Part shown: in pieces, positions 36,458 through 44,967 of the stretch
How the letters are laid out: each line of letters begins with the position of its first letter
How positions within the stretch are numbered: position 1 is the first letter of the stretch
DNA from: Tenacibaculum sp. SG-28
Lineage (GTDB): Bacteria > Bacteroidota > Bacteroidia > Flavobacteriales > Flavobacteriaceae
DNA length: 64,000 bases
Assembly: GCF_002954385.1 (NCBI RefSeq)
Contig: NZ_MQVY01000002.1
Location: 291,690 to 355,689 of the forward strand
Reading direction: 5' to 3'
The notes under the pieces: generated by a model
Told to the model about the DNA's origin: nothing
The model's input: only the letters and a program-made list of their open reading frames with translations
Database searches by the model: none
Made by a program: the position numbers and the translations under genes

Positions 36458-37426
36458 TTAACAACACCCACCTCCATCGTAATGAAAAGTGGACTCGCTA
36501 ACAAAAATATCTTCTCTTCCCAACTGAAGCAGTGCATTGGCTGTTTTATCACAAATTGCTAATGGTTGATTTTGCAGTAATGTATGCCCTTTATTATCAT
36601 CAAAATACTTCTCTTCGCCGAAGTAAATAGCGGCTTTTCCTGTAAAAACGCACGGACCATCGGATGGCATAGGATCTTTAATTGCAGCCACCTCAATCGA
36701 CTCAATAAAGAGTAGTGATTTTGTAGGGTACGTTTTTGGATCTAGTATTCGATATGGCTTCCTAGCTCTGATCTCAATCGTACCAAAACCAGCATCTGTA
36801 AGCATTTTTACATACTCCGCAATGGGTAAACTACCACTCAAACACAAGGCGCGTAAACGCGCATCATTACGAAGTTCTTCACTCATTGGTTGTTCACAAG
36901 TAGGGTCGCTCATTACCAATCTACCGTGTGGCTTTAAAACGCGATACATTTCAGCAATTGCCTTTTTAAGGTCGTCCTTTTTGAAAATATTAAAAAGACA
37001 ATTTTGCGCAGCAACATCTATAGAATTATCGGCTACAGGAAGGTGTAATGCATCTCCTTTTCGCAAAGTCACAAAATCACGTTTAAACCAAGGATTTTCT
37101 TTTTCAGCTACTTTAAAATTTTGTTTTGATGCTGCTAACATTTCATCCACCACATCGATACCAATCACTCCCGATGTTTGTCTGGAAAAATATGCGAATT
37201 GTAACAGCTCCATACCTCCTCCTACACCAACATAGAGAATTTTTGGGCTATTGGTTAAATCACGAGCATGTACAGTGGAACCACATCCATAATTCATTTC
37301 TTGCATGATTTTAGGTATCTTTAACCCTGGTAATTCCCATATGGGGTTTGTGGTACAGCACAAGCCAACCTCAGGGGTTAATGCAGCTTTTTTATATATG
37401 TCCTTAGTGGTTTCTAAATAACTCAT
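36458..37426 (-). CDS. arsM: ArsM-type arsenite S-adenosylmethionine methyltransferase (arsenosugar type)
   Basis: This 322-residue SAM methyltransferase probably methylates trivalent arsenic. Residues about 60-200 form the class I fold, with the SAM motif ILYVGVGGGMELLQFA and VIGIDVVDEML. Cysteine sites typical of arsenosugar-pathway ArsM are seen: GLCCTTNP near residue 22, MNYGCGST near 45, QNCLFN near 137, and a terminal GGGCC. It is the 3' end of a cluster with a nucleoside phosphorylase and a TIGR04282-type glycosyltransferase, the partners expected for arsenosugar synthesis. The radical SAM enzyme ArsS is not in the window. A -7 box sits eight bases upstream of the ATG. Confidence 0.87.
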   Translation of the reverse strand: MSYLETTKDIYKKAALTPEVGLCCTTNPIWELPGLKIPKIMQEMNYGCGSTVHARDLTNSPKILYVGVGGGMELLQFAYFSRQTSGVIGIDVVDEMLAASKQNFKVAEKENPWFKRDFVTLRKGDALHLPVADNSIDVAAQNCLFNIFKKDDLKKAIAEMYRVLKPHGRLVMSDPTCEQPMSEELRNDARLRALCLSGSLPIAEYVKMLTDAGFGTIEIRARKPYRILDPKTYPTKSLLFIESIEVAAIKDPMPSDGPCVFTGKAAIYFGEEKYFDDNKGHTLLQNQPLAICDKTANALLQLGREDIFVSESTFHYDGGGCC

Positions 37427-37433
37427 ATCATCA

Positions 37434-37441
37434 CAAAATTA
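37434..37441 (-). promoter_or_regulatory. -7 promoter box just upstream of arsM
   Basis: The minus strand reads TAATTTTG, matching TAnnTTTG. It ends seven bases before the ATG, implying a nearly leaderless arsM transcript in addition to read-through from the upstream genes. Confidence 0.45.
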
Positions 37442-37454
37442 GTGCAATTAAAAT

Positions 37455-38273
37455 TTAAAGTGAAGCTATTAAATCTCTGAATAACGCAATCATTTTTGGT
37501 TCCGCTTGTCCTGCCACAGCAATTATTTCTTGAATGTTTACTGGTTTTAAATTTTTGGGATCACATTCATCGGTTAATACAGAAATAGCTGCGCAAGGTA
37601 GCTGAAGGTGTTTTGCTACAATAACCTCAGGTACAGTGCTCATACCGACAGCGTCTACTTCTAAAATTTGCAGCATTCTATACTCTGCCCTTGTTTCCAA
37701 CTGCGGTCCTACAACACTAGCATAGACCCCTTCTTTTAAATCTATAGCATTCGCTATCGCAATAGCCTTCAATTTATCGTTCAAGCATTTGGAATAAGGT
37801 TCTAACATATCCGCAAATAAGTCTCCAAAGTTACTGGCTCCCTTAAATGCTAACGGAGAACCTCCTTGCAGATTAAGATGATCTTCTAGCAACATTAAAT
37901 CTCCCTTTTTATAGGCTGTATTAATAGCACCTGCCGCATTAGAAATCAACAAATTTTTTACCCCTAATTGATGCATAGTTCGTATTCCATAAGTAACTTC
38001 CCACAAGTCATACCCTTCATACAAATGAAATCTACCAGACATCACAAGAACTTTTTTACCTGCTATTGAACCGTATATAAGTCGACCAGAGTGAAACGCC
38101 ACAGTTGCCTGGGGAAAGTTTGGAATATCGGCATAAGCGACCTCTATTTCTATAGAAATTTCATGCAGAAACTTCCCTAAACCCGTTCCTAATACGATGC
38201 CTATCTCGGGGCTATTAATTCCTTTGTTTTGCAGATACTTTTTCGTAGCTTCTAGTTGTTCTATTCTGTTCAT
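37455..38273 (-). CDS. Purine nucleoside phosphorylase (trimeric type)
   Basis: This enzyme of about 272 residues cleaves purine nucleosides with phosphate. Family motifs are GIVLGTGLGKFLHEI, FHSGRLIYG, MSGRFHLYEGYDLWEVTYGIR (phosphate site), NAAGAINTAYKKGDLMLLEDHLNL, GPQLETRAEYRML (purine-site Glu) and VLTDECDP. The Asp in the last motif stands where mammalian enzymes have the Asn that selects 6-oxopurines, so adenosine-like substrates are possible (inference). I start at the ATG at 38273; the longer reading overlaps the upstream gene. It lies seven bases after the glycosyltransferase and 29 before arsM, suggesting adenine removal from an arseno-adenosine. Confidence 0.88.
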   Translation of the reverse strand: MNRIEQLEATKKYLQNKGINSPEIGIVLGTGLGKFLHEISIEIEVAYADIPNFPQATVAFHSGRLIYGSIAGKKVLVMSGRFHLYEGYDLWEVTYGIRTMHQLGVKNLLISNAAGAINTAYKKGDLMLLEDHLNLQGGSPLAFKGASNFGDLFADMLEPYSKCLNDKLKAIAIANAIDLKEGVYASVVGPQLETRAEYRMLQILEVDAVGMSTVPEVIVAKHLQLPCAAISVLTDECDPKNLKPVNIQEIIAVAGQAEPKMIALFRDLIASL

Positions 38274-38280
38274 TACAGTT

Positions 38281-38883
38281 TTATTTATAAAATTTATCAA
38301 ACAATTTAATGTCTTTAATATCTTCAAAAACATCAATATCGTTTAAAGGCTCGAGCAAATGTACAGAAAGCCCTTCTAAATCTTTTAATGTTTCTTCATA
38401 TACGGAAGTGGAACCCCAATTTTTATTTCTAAAAATATTTGGTATATGATTTTTGCAACCCAATAAGTAATATCCCCCATCTTTTGCAGGCCCTATTACT
38501 GTATCATGGCTGTTCAGTTGCTCAAAAGCTTCTGTAAGATGTATTTCTTGAAGATCTAGTAAGTCGCTACCAATCACAACAACCTTAGAATATCCTTTTG
38601 CAAAAGCATTTTTAAACGCAATATCCATTCGTGCTCCAAGATGCGTTCCAATTTGCACATATTTCTGATATGAAGTAGGCTCCCAAATATCATTTTCCTC
38701 AATTTCCTCAGAATAATAAACGGCCTTATCAAATGTAGACGCTTGGGTTATCGATTTTGTATGTTCTAGTAGGAACTGATAGATATGTAGAGCAGGAACG
38801 GTACCTATAGATTTTGCCAAACGTGTTTTTACTCTTCCTAGCTTTGGATTTCGAGTAAAAATTAACAGTAAATTTTTAGCCAT
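38281..38883 (-). CDS. TIGR04282/DUF2064-type glycosyltransferase of arsenosugar clusters
   Basis: This 200-residue protein has a GT-A-like nucleotidyl/glycosyl-transferase fold. Motifs are LLLIFTRNPKLGRVKTRLAKSIG at the N-terminus, GTHLGARMDIAFKNAF near residue 82, VVIGSDLLDL near 98, IGPAKDGGYYLLGC near 135 and the closing PLNDIDVFEDI. These define DUF2064, often labelled TIGR04282 arsenosugar biosynthesis glycosyltransferase. It sits directly upstream of the phosphorylase and arsM, matching the known gene grouping. The actual reaction of this family is not established. Confidence 0.85.
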   Translation of the reverse strand: MAKNLLLIFTRNPKLGRVKTRLAKSIGTVPALHIYQFLLEHTKSITQASTFDKAVYYSEEIEENDIWEPTSYQKYVQIGTHLGARMDIAFKNAFAKGYSKVVVIGSDLLDLQEIHLTEAFEQLNSHDTVIGPAKDGGYYLLGCKNHIPNIFRNKNWGSTSVYEETLKDLEGLSVHLLEPLNDIDVFEDIKDIKLFDKFYK

Positions 38884-38906
38884 TACAGAGATTAAAATAA
38901 AGATTG

Positions 38907-39789
38907 TTACTTATTTTTAAAAGGATACAATTCTTGGTTTACAAAGTCTTTGGGAAAATTTTCATCTCCCGGAAAACCAAGTTCAATATCTCTTCCACTG
39001 AAGGGAATATAGTTTGTTTTAAAAATATAATCCCATAGACTTAAGGTAATACCAAAATTAACTCCTCTCTTTTTTGCATTAGGCAGGTGTTTTGCATGAT
39101 GCCATATATGCATTTTAGGATTGTTAAAAACGTACTTTAAAACTCCGTAATCCCAATTGATATTGGCGTGATTTAAGTGACCTATAACAATGGTGAAAAA
39201 GTGAACGATTGCGACATCTTGCGGTGTATAACCACCTAATATAGCTAAGGCAATATACTTTATAGAATTATACACCACAGGTTCCATCCAGTGGTATCGA
39301 AGATGGGCTGCAAACCCCATTTCCTTTACCGAGTGATGTATTTTATGGAAGTTCCATAAAAAGGAAGTTTATGCAACATAATATGGGTGCACCATTGCAC
39401 AAAATCTAGTACGATAAAAAAGACCAACAACTGAAAAAAATAAGACATCGCGCTTACATCAAATACTTTAAAACTTTGTACGGATAAACCAAATACCCCT
39501 AAAATATCATTGAAAAATTGGGCTGCGGTGTTTGATAGCGCAATTAAAACAAGTAAGTTTAAAAGAAAAAAATTGAAAAACATATAGAAAAAATCAAGCC
39601 AAAAATCTTTTCTAAAGATGGATTGGTTTTTCGCCAAGGAAAAACTAGTTCGAGAACCCAAACTACCAAAGAAATAAGCAACAAGCCATAGAAATAATTA
39701 TCCCATTGAATTTGAAACAAAACCGATTCTTTGAGATAGTTCCAATACCCACTGTAGGAATTTTGTATTATTTCTATGTATTTACGCAT
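38907..39789 (-). CDS. Sterol desaturase/fatty acid hydroxylase family membrane protein (interrupted by two frameshifts)
   Basis: This is a di-iron integral membrane oxygenase or hydroxylase. Three pieces in different frames join when one A is added at 39627-39631 (restoring FPWRKNQSIFRKDFW) and one T at 39358-39362 on the coding strand (restoring KLPFLWNFHKIHHS). The complete protein, about 294 residues, has several membrane helices and the histidine boxes HIMLH, HKIHH, GHLNH and HIWHH expected for iron binding. It is 23 bases upstream of the arsenosugar-type glycosyltransferase, so it may act on a lipid in the same pathway. The substrate is unknown. Confidence 0.82.
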
Positions 39790-39862
39790 ATTAAAAAATA
39801 CTAAATATAGCTTATTTCGAAGATAAAAACTACTACTTAGGTCGTCAAAATCGCCTCTAAAT

Positions 39863-39900
39863 TACAAAAGCCGTTGAGTGAAAACTTAGCGGCTTTTGTA
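39863..39900 (-). terminator. Hairpin after hemD
   Basis: TACAAAAGCCG and CGGCTTTTGTA form an 11-base stem around a 16-base loop, 15 bases past the hemD stop. The T run on the minus strand is weak (TTTTGTAATTT). Confidence 0.7.
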
Positions 39901-39915
39901 TGAGATTATAGATTT

Positions 39916-40662
39916 TTATTTTTTGTTATTTTCTTTAATATATTTTTCAAGCGCCATTGTCATCGATGGAGTTTCCGGAGTCGGAGCGGCGATGTCTACA
40001 CGTAAATCACGATCTTTAACCGCTTTTATAGTAGAATTTCCAAATACGGCAATACGCGTATCGTTTTGTTTAAAATCTGGAAAATTCTTGAATAAACTAT
40101 CAATACCCGATGGGCTAAAGAAAACTAATATATCGTAAAATACGTTTTCTAAATCCGATAAATCACTAACTACCGTACGATATAAATCCGCACGCTTCCA
40201 GTCTACTCCCAATTTATCTAGTTCATTGGGAATTAAAGCCTTCAACTTATCTGAGGATGGTAGTAAAAATTTTTCGGTTTTGTGTTTTTTAATTAATTTT
40301 GATAATTCAGGAAATGTTCTATTCCCTACGTAAATTTTACGTTTCCTGTACACTACGTACTTCTGTAAATAATATGCCACTGCCTCTGATTGGCAAAAAT
40401 ATTTCATATCATCTGGCACCGTGAATCGCATCTCTTCCGCAATTCTAAAAAAATGATCAACAGCATTTCTACTTGTAAGAATGATGGCGGAAAAGTTATT
40501 AAGATCAATTTTCTGGGTTCTAACTTCCTTTACAGGAATACCTTCTACATGAATAAATGAGCGAAAATCAATTTTTACTTTTTGTTTTTCAGCCAAATCG
40601 AAGTAAGGAGAAGTTTCGGTTTTAGGGGCAGGTTGAGACACTAAAATAGTTTTCACTTTCAT
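39916..40662 (-). CDS. hemD: Uroporphyrinogen-III synthase
   Basis: HemD closes and inverts hydroxymethylbilane to uroporphyrinogen III in heme and siroheme synthesis. The 248-residue protein shows the two-lobed, poorly conserved pattern of the Bacteroidota form: ILVSQPAPKTETSPYFDLAEK, IILTSRNAVDHFFRIAEEM, FCQSEAVAYYLQKY, ILVFFSPSGIDSLFKNFPDF and IAVFGNSTIKAVKDRDLRVDI. The TSRNA and FFSPSG segments are the hallmark positions of the family. It follows the DUF4271 gene by 11 bases, an order typical of Flavobacteriia. Confidence 0.88.
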   Translation of the reverse strand: MKVKTILVSQPAPKTETSPYFDLAEKQKVKIDFRSFIHVEGIPVKEVRTQKIDLNNFSAIILTSRNAVDHFFRIAEEMRFTVPDDMKYFCQSEAVAYYLQKYVVYRKRKIYVGNRTFPELSKLIKKHKTEKFLLPSSDKLKALIPNELDKLGVDWKRADLYRTVVSDLSDLENVFYDILVFFSPSGIDSLFKNFPDFKQNDTRIAVFGNSTIKAVKDRDLRVDIAAPTPETPSMTMALEKYIKENNKK

Positions 40663-40673
40663 AAAATTTATCT

Positions 40674-41315
40674 TTACGTTGTTGTTGTTTTATAAAGAAG
40701 CAATAGCGGTGCTATTTCAAGAGTGCAAAAGTACAAAATAAAATAAAACAACTTACTTATAAGCAACCTTTTATTGTTAATGAAAATTAAAAAGGTTCTA
40801 CAACCGAGTAGAAGTCCAAAATACACGAGTAGAAAAGTAATGTTTGAATAGGTGTATTGGTATACAATTAACGCTGGTAACATCCATAATGCCAACGTTA
40901 CTAAATAGCCATATTTTAATCTAGAAAAGTAATCTAAATACTCTTGTATTCCAAGAATTTTCATCAAGCAGATATCTACAAAATACTTTAGCACATAAAT
41001 AATTAAAATAGCTAAGGAAATTTTAAAAAAAGAAATAAATCCTTGGAGCGGACCGTTAAAGTGTTCTAAAATTTCATAACAAAACAAAGATAGTGTAGTA
41101 ACACCTAAAACAAAAAAAACCATATTGGAGTAGGTAAGTATTGGGCTGTTTTCTGTATTTTTTTTCTTAAAAAAGCCTACGGTAAAAAAAGCAGTAGTGT
41201 AATTGTGTAACTCGTTAGCGTTTATTAGTTTGAGAATCGCTAACATTGCAATAACGAATAAGATTACCAAGGTACACCAGGTATCATCACTTTTTATTAG
41301 TTCAATAGCTTGCAA
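40674..41315 (-). CDS. DUF4271 membrane protein
   Basis: This 213-residue protein has about five or six hydrophobic helices and matches the DUF4271 pattern of Bacteroidota (WCTLVILFVIAMLAILKLIN, PLQGFISFFKISLAILIIYVL, IAPLLLLYK at the C-terminus). Function unknown. It is co-transcribed with hemD and divergent from the polyprenol-phosphate mannosyltransferase gene, an arrangement often seen in this family. Confidence 0.82.
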   Translation of the reverse strand: MQAIELIKSDDTWCTLVILFVIAMLAILKLINANELHNYTTAFFTVGFFKKKNTENSPILTYSNMVFFVLGVTTLSLFCYEILEHFNGPLQGFISFFKISLAILIIYVLKYFVDICLMKILGIQEYLDYFSRLKYGYLVTLALWMLPALIVYQYTYSNITFLLVYFGLLLGCRTFLIFINNKRLLISKLFYFILYFCTLEIAPLLLLYKTTTT

Positions 41316-41367
41316 ATTGTTCTTTCTTGCTTCGGTTAATTAACACAAAATTAGTGATAAATTAGTG

Positions 41368-41375
41368 TATATTTG
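41368..41375 (+). promoter_or_regulatory. -7 promoter box of the ppm/pyrC/DUF4296 operon
   Basis: TATATTTG is a perfect TAnnTTTG, ending 18 bases before the ATG at 41394. Confidence 0.6.
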
Positions 41376-41393
41376 CCCTAATTTAGTATAAAT

Positions 41394-42116
41394 ATGATGT
41401 CAGACAGCTTAGTTATAATACCAACTTACAACGAAAGAGAAAATATTGAAAGTATTGTAAGGACCGTGTTCCAACTCAAAAAGCAATTTCACATATTGGT
41501 TGTTGATGATAGTTCACCCGATGGCACTACTGACATTGTTAGAGCCCTTCAAAAAGAATATAAAGAACAATTGTTTTTGGAGGTTCGCGCAGGAAAAAAA
41601 GGTTTAGGAACAGCCTATATCCATGGTTTTCAATGGGCGTTAAGCAGGAATTATGCGTATGTAATAGAAATGGATGCTGATTTTTCGCACAATCCAGAAG
41701 ATCTACCGAGGTTATACCATGCGTGTAAAGTAGAAGGTGCTGATGTTTCGGTGGGGTCGAGGTATTCTGTCGGTGTAAATGTTGTTAACTGGCCAATGCA
41801 CCGAGTACTTTTATCCTATTTTGCCTCCAAATATGTTCGAATGATCACCGGTATACCAATACACGACACTACTGCTGGCTTTGTTTGTTGGAAGAGAGAG
41901 GTACTAGAAAAAATAAAACTAGATCATGTAAAATTTGTTGGTTATGCTTTTCAAATTGAAATGAAATACAAAGCTTGGAAACATGGCTTTAATATCAAAG
42001 AGGTATCTGTAATTTTTACAGATAGAACAAAAGGCGAATCTAAAATGAGCGGAAGTATTGTATCAGAAGCTTTCTTTGGAGTTATTAAAATGAGAATAAA
42101 CGGTTTACCTAGATAA
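41394..42116 (+). CDS. Polyprenol monophosphomannose synthase (GT2)
   Basis: This 240-residue GT2 enzyme transfers a sugar, most likely mannose from GDP-mannose, to a polyprenyl phosphate carrier on the cytoplasmic membrane face. Motifs: LVIIPTYNERENIESIV, LVVDDSSPDGTTDIV, GKKGLGTAYIHGF, EMDADFSHNPEDLP (DxD), and the lid-region TAGFVCWKREVL. There is no C-terminal membrane anchor, as in short DPM1-type enzymes. Two adjacent ATGs (41394 and 41397) are possible starts. It is followed one base after its stop by pyrC. Confidence 0.9.
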   Translation: MMSDSLVIIPTYNERENIESIVRTVFQLKKQFHILVVDDSSPDGTTDIVRALQKEYKEQLFLEVRAGKKGLGTAYIHGFQWALSRNYAYVIEMDADFSHNPEDLPRLYHACKVEGADVSVGSRYSVGVNVVNWPMHRVLLSYFASKYVRMITGIPIHDTTAGFVCWKREVLEKIKLDHVKFVGYAFQIEMKYKAWKHGFNIKEVSVIFTDRTKGESKMSGSIVSEAFFGVIKMRINGLPR

Positions 42117-42117
42117 T

Positions 42118-43452
42118 ATGCAATCGTACTTGATAAAAAACGCAAACATCGTTAACGAAAATACTATTTTTTATGGGGATGTTTTAATAGAAAACAAAAT
42201 CATTAAAAAAGTAGCTTCGAGCATTACGGCTGAAGAGGCTATTGTAATTGATGCAAAAGGAAAACACCTACTACCTGGCATGATCGATGACCAAGTTCAC
42301 TTTAGAGAGCCAGGGCTAACACATAAAGCCAATATAGCTTCAGAGAGTAAGGCTGCCATAGCGGGAGGAATCACTTCGTTCATTGAGATGCCCAATACAG
42401 TTCCGCAAGCAACAACACAAGAATTGCTAGAAGATAAATTCGAAATAGCGAAGAAAACATCGTACGCAAATTATTCTTTCATGTTCGGTGGTACGAATGA
42501 TAATCTTGACGAATTACTAAAAACAGACCCTAAAAAGGTCGCCGGGATTAAATTATTTCTAGGTTCCTCTACAGGAAACATGTTGGTAGACAACCAAGAG
42601 GTATTAGAAAAAATCTTTTCCTCTACAAAAATGCTAATTTCTGTACACTGTGAGGATGAAGAAACCATTCGCAGCAACACCGCCCAATTCAAGGAAAAAT
42701 ATGGAGATGCAATTCCAATAAAATACCATCCAGAAATACGAAGCGAAGAAGCTTGTTATTTATCTTCTTCAAAAGCTATTGCTCTTGCAAAGAAAACCGG
42801 AGCAAGACTGCACGTGTTTCACTTGTCTACCGAAAAAGAAACCCATTTATTTAGAAATGACATTCCACTTGAGGATAAACAAATAACAGCAGAAGTTTGT
42901 GTACACCACCTTTGGTTTACAGATGCAGACTACGAAAAGAAAGGTACCCATATTAAATGGAATCCAGCGGTAAAAGGTGAAAAAGACAGAGCCGGTCTTT
43001 GGAAGGCTTTATTAGACGATAGAATTGATATAATTGCAACCGACCATGCCCCGCATACTCTTGAAGAGAAGGATAATGTGTATACCAAAGCCCCTAGTGG
43101 AGGACCTTTAGTACAGCATGCAGTAATTGCTATTTTAGAAAAAGTAAAAGAGGGAGTACTCACGATAGAAAAGGCTGTAGAAAAAATGTGTCACAACCCT
43201 GCAAAACTTTTTAAAGTGAATAAAAGAGGGTTCATCAAAGAGGGTTACTTTGCCGACCTTGTTTTGGTAGATCTCCACAAATCTTGGACGGTTAATAAAG
43301 ATAATATTCTATACAAATGTGGTTGGTCTCCTTTTGAGGAGCAAAAATTCTCCTCTACCATCACCCATACCTTTGTGAATGGTAATTTAATGTATAATCT
43401 GGGACATTTTAATGAGGAAATTAAAGGAGAAAGACTAGAATTTAATCGCTAA
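42118..43452 (+). CDS. pyrC: Dihydroorotase
   Basis: Dihydroorotase closes carbamoyl-aspartate to dihydroorotate in pyrimidine synthesis. The 444-residue protein is of the type I (longer) class, with the zinc-site motif DDQVHFREPGLTHKANI near residue 59. The first His of the canonical HxH is Gln here, a form I know in Bacteroidota homologues. Further motifs are EMPNTVPQ, ISVHCEDE, HVFHLST and ATDHAPHTLEEK. It is downstream of the GT2 gene and overlaps the DUF4296 start (TAATG), so the three genes form one operon. Confidence 0.94.
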   Translation: MQSYLIKNANIVNENTIFYGDVLIENKIIKKVASSITAEEAIVIDAKGKHLLPGMIDDQVHFREPGLTHKANIASESKAAIAGGITSFIEMPNTVPQATTQELLEDKFEIAKKTSYANYSFMFGGTNDNLDELLKTDPKKVAGIKLFLGSSTGNMLVDNQEVLEKIFSSTKMLISVHCEDEETIRSNTAQFKEKYGDAIPIKYHPEIRSEEACYLSSSKAIALAKKTGARLHVFHLSTEKETHLFRNDIPLEDKQITAEVCVHHLWFTDADYEKKGTHIKWNPAVKGEKDRAGLWKALLDDRIDIIATDHAPHTLEEKDNVYTKAPSGGPLVQHAVIAILEKVKEGVLTIEKAVEKMCHNPAKLFKVNKRGFIKEGYFADLVLVDLHKSWTVNKDNILYKCGWSPFEEQKFSSTITHTFVNGNLMYNLGHFNEEIKGERLEFNR

Positions 43453-43910
43453 TGAAAAAAGTTATCTATTTTTTTTTGGTTTGGTGTTTAGTAGGCTGCA
43501 CTAGTAACACAATTTTCGAGAAACCCAAAGATCTTATTCCAAGGGATACCATGATCAGTCTTTTAACAGACATGTATTTGGCATCGTCAGCAAAAAACAA
43601 AGAAAATAAATTTTCAAAGAAAAAAATCAATTACATGTACCTTGTCAATGAAAAATATAACATTGACACGCTTCGTTTTGATGCAAGCAACAACTATTAC
43701 GTTTCAAAAGTAGACGAATACGCGAGCATCCTTAAAAAAGTGAAACAAAACATTGATAGTTTAGAACGTGTATACAAGGGAGAAAAATTAAAAAGAGACT
43801 CTTTGAAAAGAATTAAAAATACACGTACTTTTGAACTAATCCCTGACTCCTTAAAAAACAAACTAAAACGTAAAGGTATTGACAAGGAAGCGAAAACTGA
43901 TTATAAATAG
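43452..43910 (+). CDS. DUF4296 lipoprotein
   Basis: This 152-residue lipoprotein has a signal ending in CLVGC, placing the acylated Cys near residue 16. The mature part has the DUF4296 pattern: PRDTMISLLTDMYLASSAKN, IDTLRFDASNNYYVSKVDEYASIL, and a lysine/arginine-rich helical tail. Function unknown. It overlaps the pyrC stop by one base and ends ten bases inside the convergent epimerase gene. Confidence 0.83.
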   Translation: MKKVIYFFLVWCLVGCTSNTIFEKPKDLIPRDTMISLLTDMYLASSAKNKENKFSKKKINYMYLVNEKYNIDTLRFDASNNYYVSKVDEYASILKKVKQNIDSLERVYKGEKLKRDSLKRIKNTRTFELIPDSLKNKLKRKGIDKEAKTDYK

Positions 43911-44905
43911 TAATTTTCACAAACTTCTTGAATTGCTTTTGTAACAGGGGTAAATATAAAATTGATTTCCTCCGTTATTTTTCTAGAAGAATATCGATTG
44001 ACATTGTGTACTGATTTGGCAGAATTTTTTGTAAGTATTGGTTGTCTATTCATTAATTTAGATACCACCCAATCGAATCTCCAAAAAACACTTGTTACAA
44101 AAGACCCTATTTTTATGCTTGGCTTTTGCTTACCAAGAGCCTCTGCAATGATCGAAAACACTTCTCTAAATGATAAGTTTTCTGAAACCAAGATAAACCT
44201 TTGGTTTTTTACGGATGACTCCGCTAATAAAATCATTGCTTTAACTACATCTTTCACAGAGACAAAACCAGTAACACCCTCGGTATAAAACCGAAGTCCT
44301 TTATCTACTTGTCGCACTAGTTTTCCAGAGCCTTCCTCCCAAAATCCACTACCTAAAATCACGCCGGGATTTACAATTACTACGGGAATACCCTCCTGAC
44401 TGGCACGCCATACTTCCATTTCTGCACCGTATTTTGTGATTGCATAACCGTGATTATCGTCAGTATCTGACCACTCGTTTTCTTCGGTAATAATTTTATC
44501 TTCAACCGCATCACCAACTGCTGCTATCGAACTTACAAAACACAACTTTTTAACACTGTTGTGAATACAAAAATTCACAATATTTGCAGTACCGCATATA
44601 TTGACACTTCGCATTTGCTTGTAGTCATCCGGATTAAAAGAAACTAAGGCTGCACAGTGGTATACCTGAATAATGGGAAACGAAAAGACAAGTTCGAGTG
44701 ATGGAATATCTGTAATATCGGCCTGAACCCATTGAATCTTATTAAAAAGAGCGGTAAAATTCTCTGTGTAGTAGGCAAAGACATTTGCTGTTTTTTCTAG
44801 GCGATTTTTAGTCCGATAGATAGCCACAATTGCATCATTTTCCTTTGCTAAATGATACAATAAATGTGCTCCAACCAAACCTGTTCCACCAGTGACTAAA
44901 ATCAT
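43901..44905 (-). CDS. NAD-dependent epimerase/dehydratase (extended SDR) family protein
   Basis: This 334-residue protein acts on a nucleotide sugar or related carbonyl substrate. The Rossmann nucleotide-binding motif is ILVTGGTGLVGAHLLYHLA, starting at the second residue. The active-site Tyr-Lys pair is in HGYAITKYGAE near residue 155, preceded by CFVSSIAAVGD. I start at the ATG at 44905, since the longer reading extends 60 unconserved residues into the divergent tyrS gene. The substrate is not predicted. Its end overlaps the convergent DUF4296 gene. Confidence 0.9.
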   Translation of the reverse strand: MILVTGGTGLVGAHLLYHLAKENDAIVAIYRTKNRLEKTANVFAYYTENFTALFNKIQWVQADITDIPSLELVFSFPIIQVYHCAALVSFNPDDYKQMRSVNICGTANIVNFCIHNSVKKLCFVSSIAAVGDAVEDKIITEENEWSDTDDNHGYAITKYGAEMEVWRASQEGIPVVIVNPGVILGSGFWEEGSGKLVRQVDKGLRFYTEGVTGFVSVKDVVKAMILLAESSVKNQRFILVSENLSFREVFSIIAEALGKQKPSIKIGSFVTSVFWRFDWVVSKLMNRQPILTKNSAKSVHNVNRYSSRKITEEINFIFTPVTKAIQEVCENYYL

Positions 44906-44939
44906 ACTACGAAAATAGAATTTTTTTAGCTTATAAATG

Positions 44940-44947
44940 TATCTTTG
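44940..44947 (+). promoter_or_regulatory. -7 promoter box of tyrS
   Basis: TATCTTTG matches TAnnTTTG, ending 20 bases before the tyrS ATG. Confidence 0.55.
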
Positions 44948-44967
44948 TTTCTTTAAAATGGTGAAAT

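Noticed and set aside
42289-42330. Missing first zinc histidine in dihydroorotase (DDQVHFREPG)
   Set aside because: I know this Gln form from Bacteroidota dihydroorotases, so it is not an anomaly of this gene.
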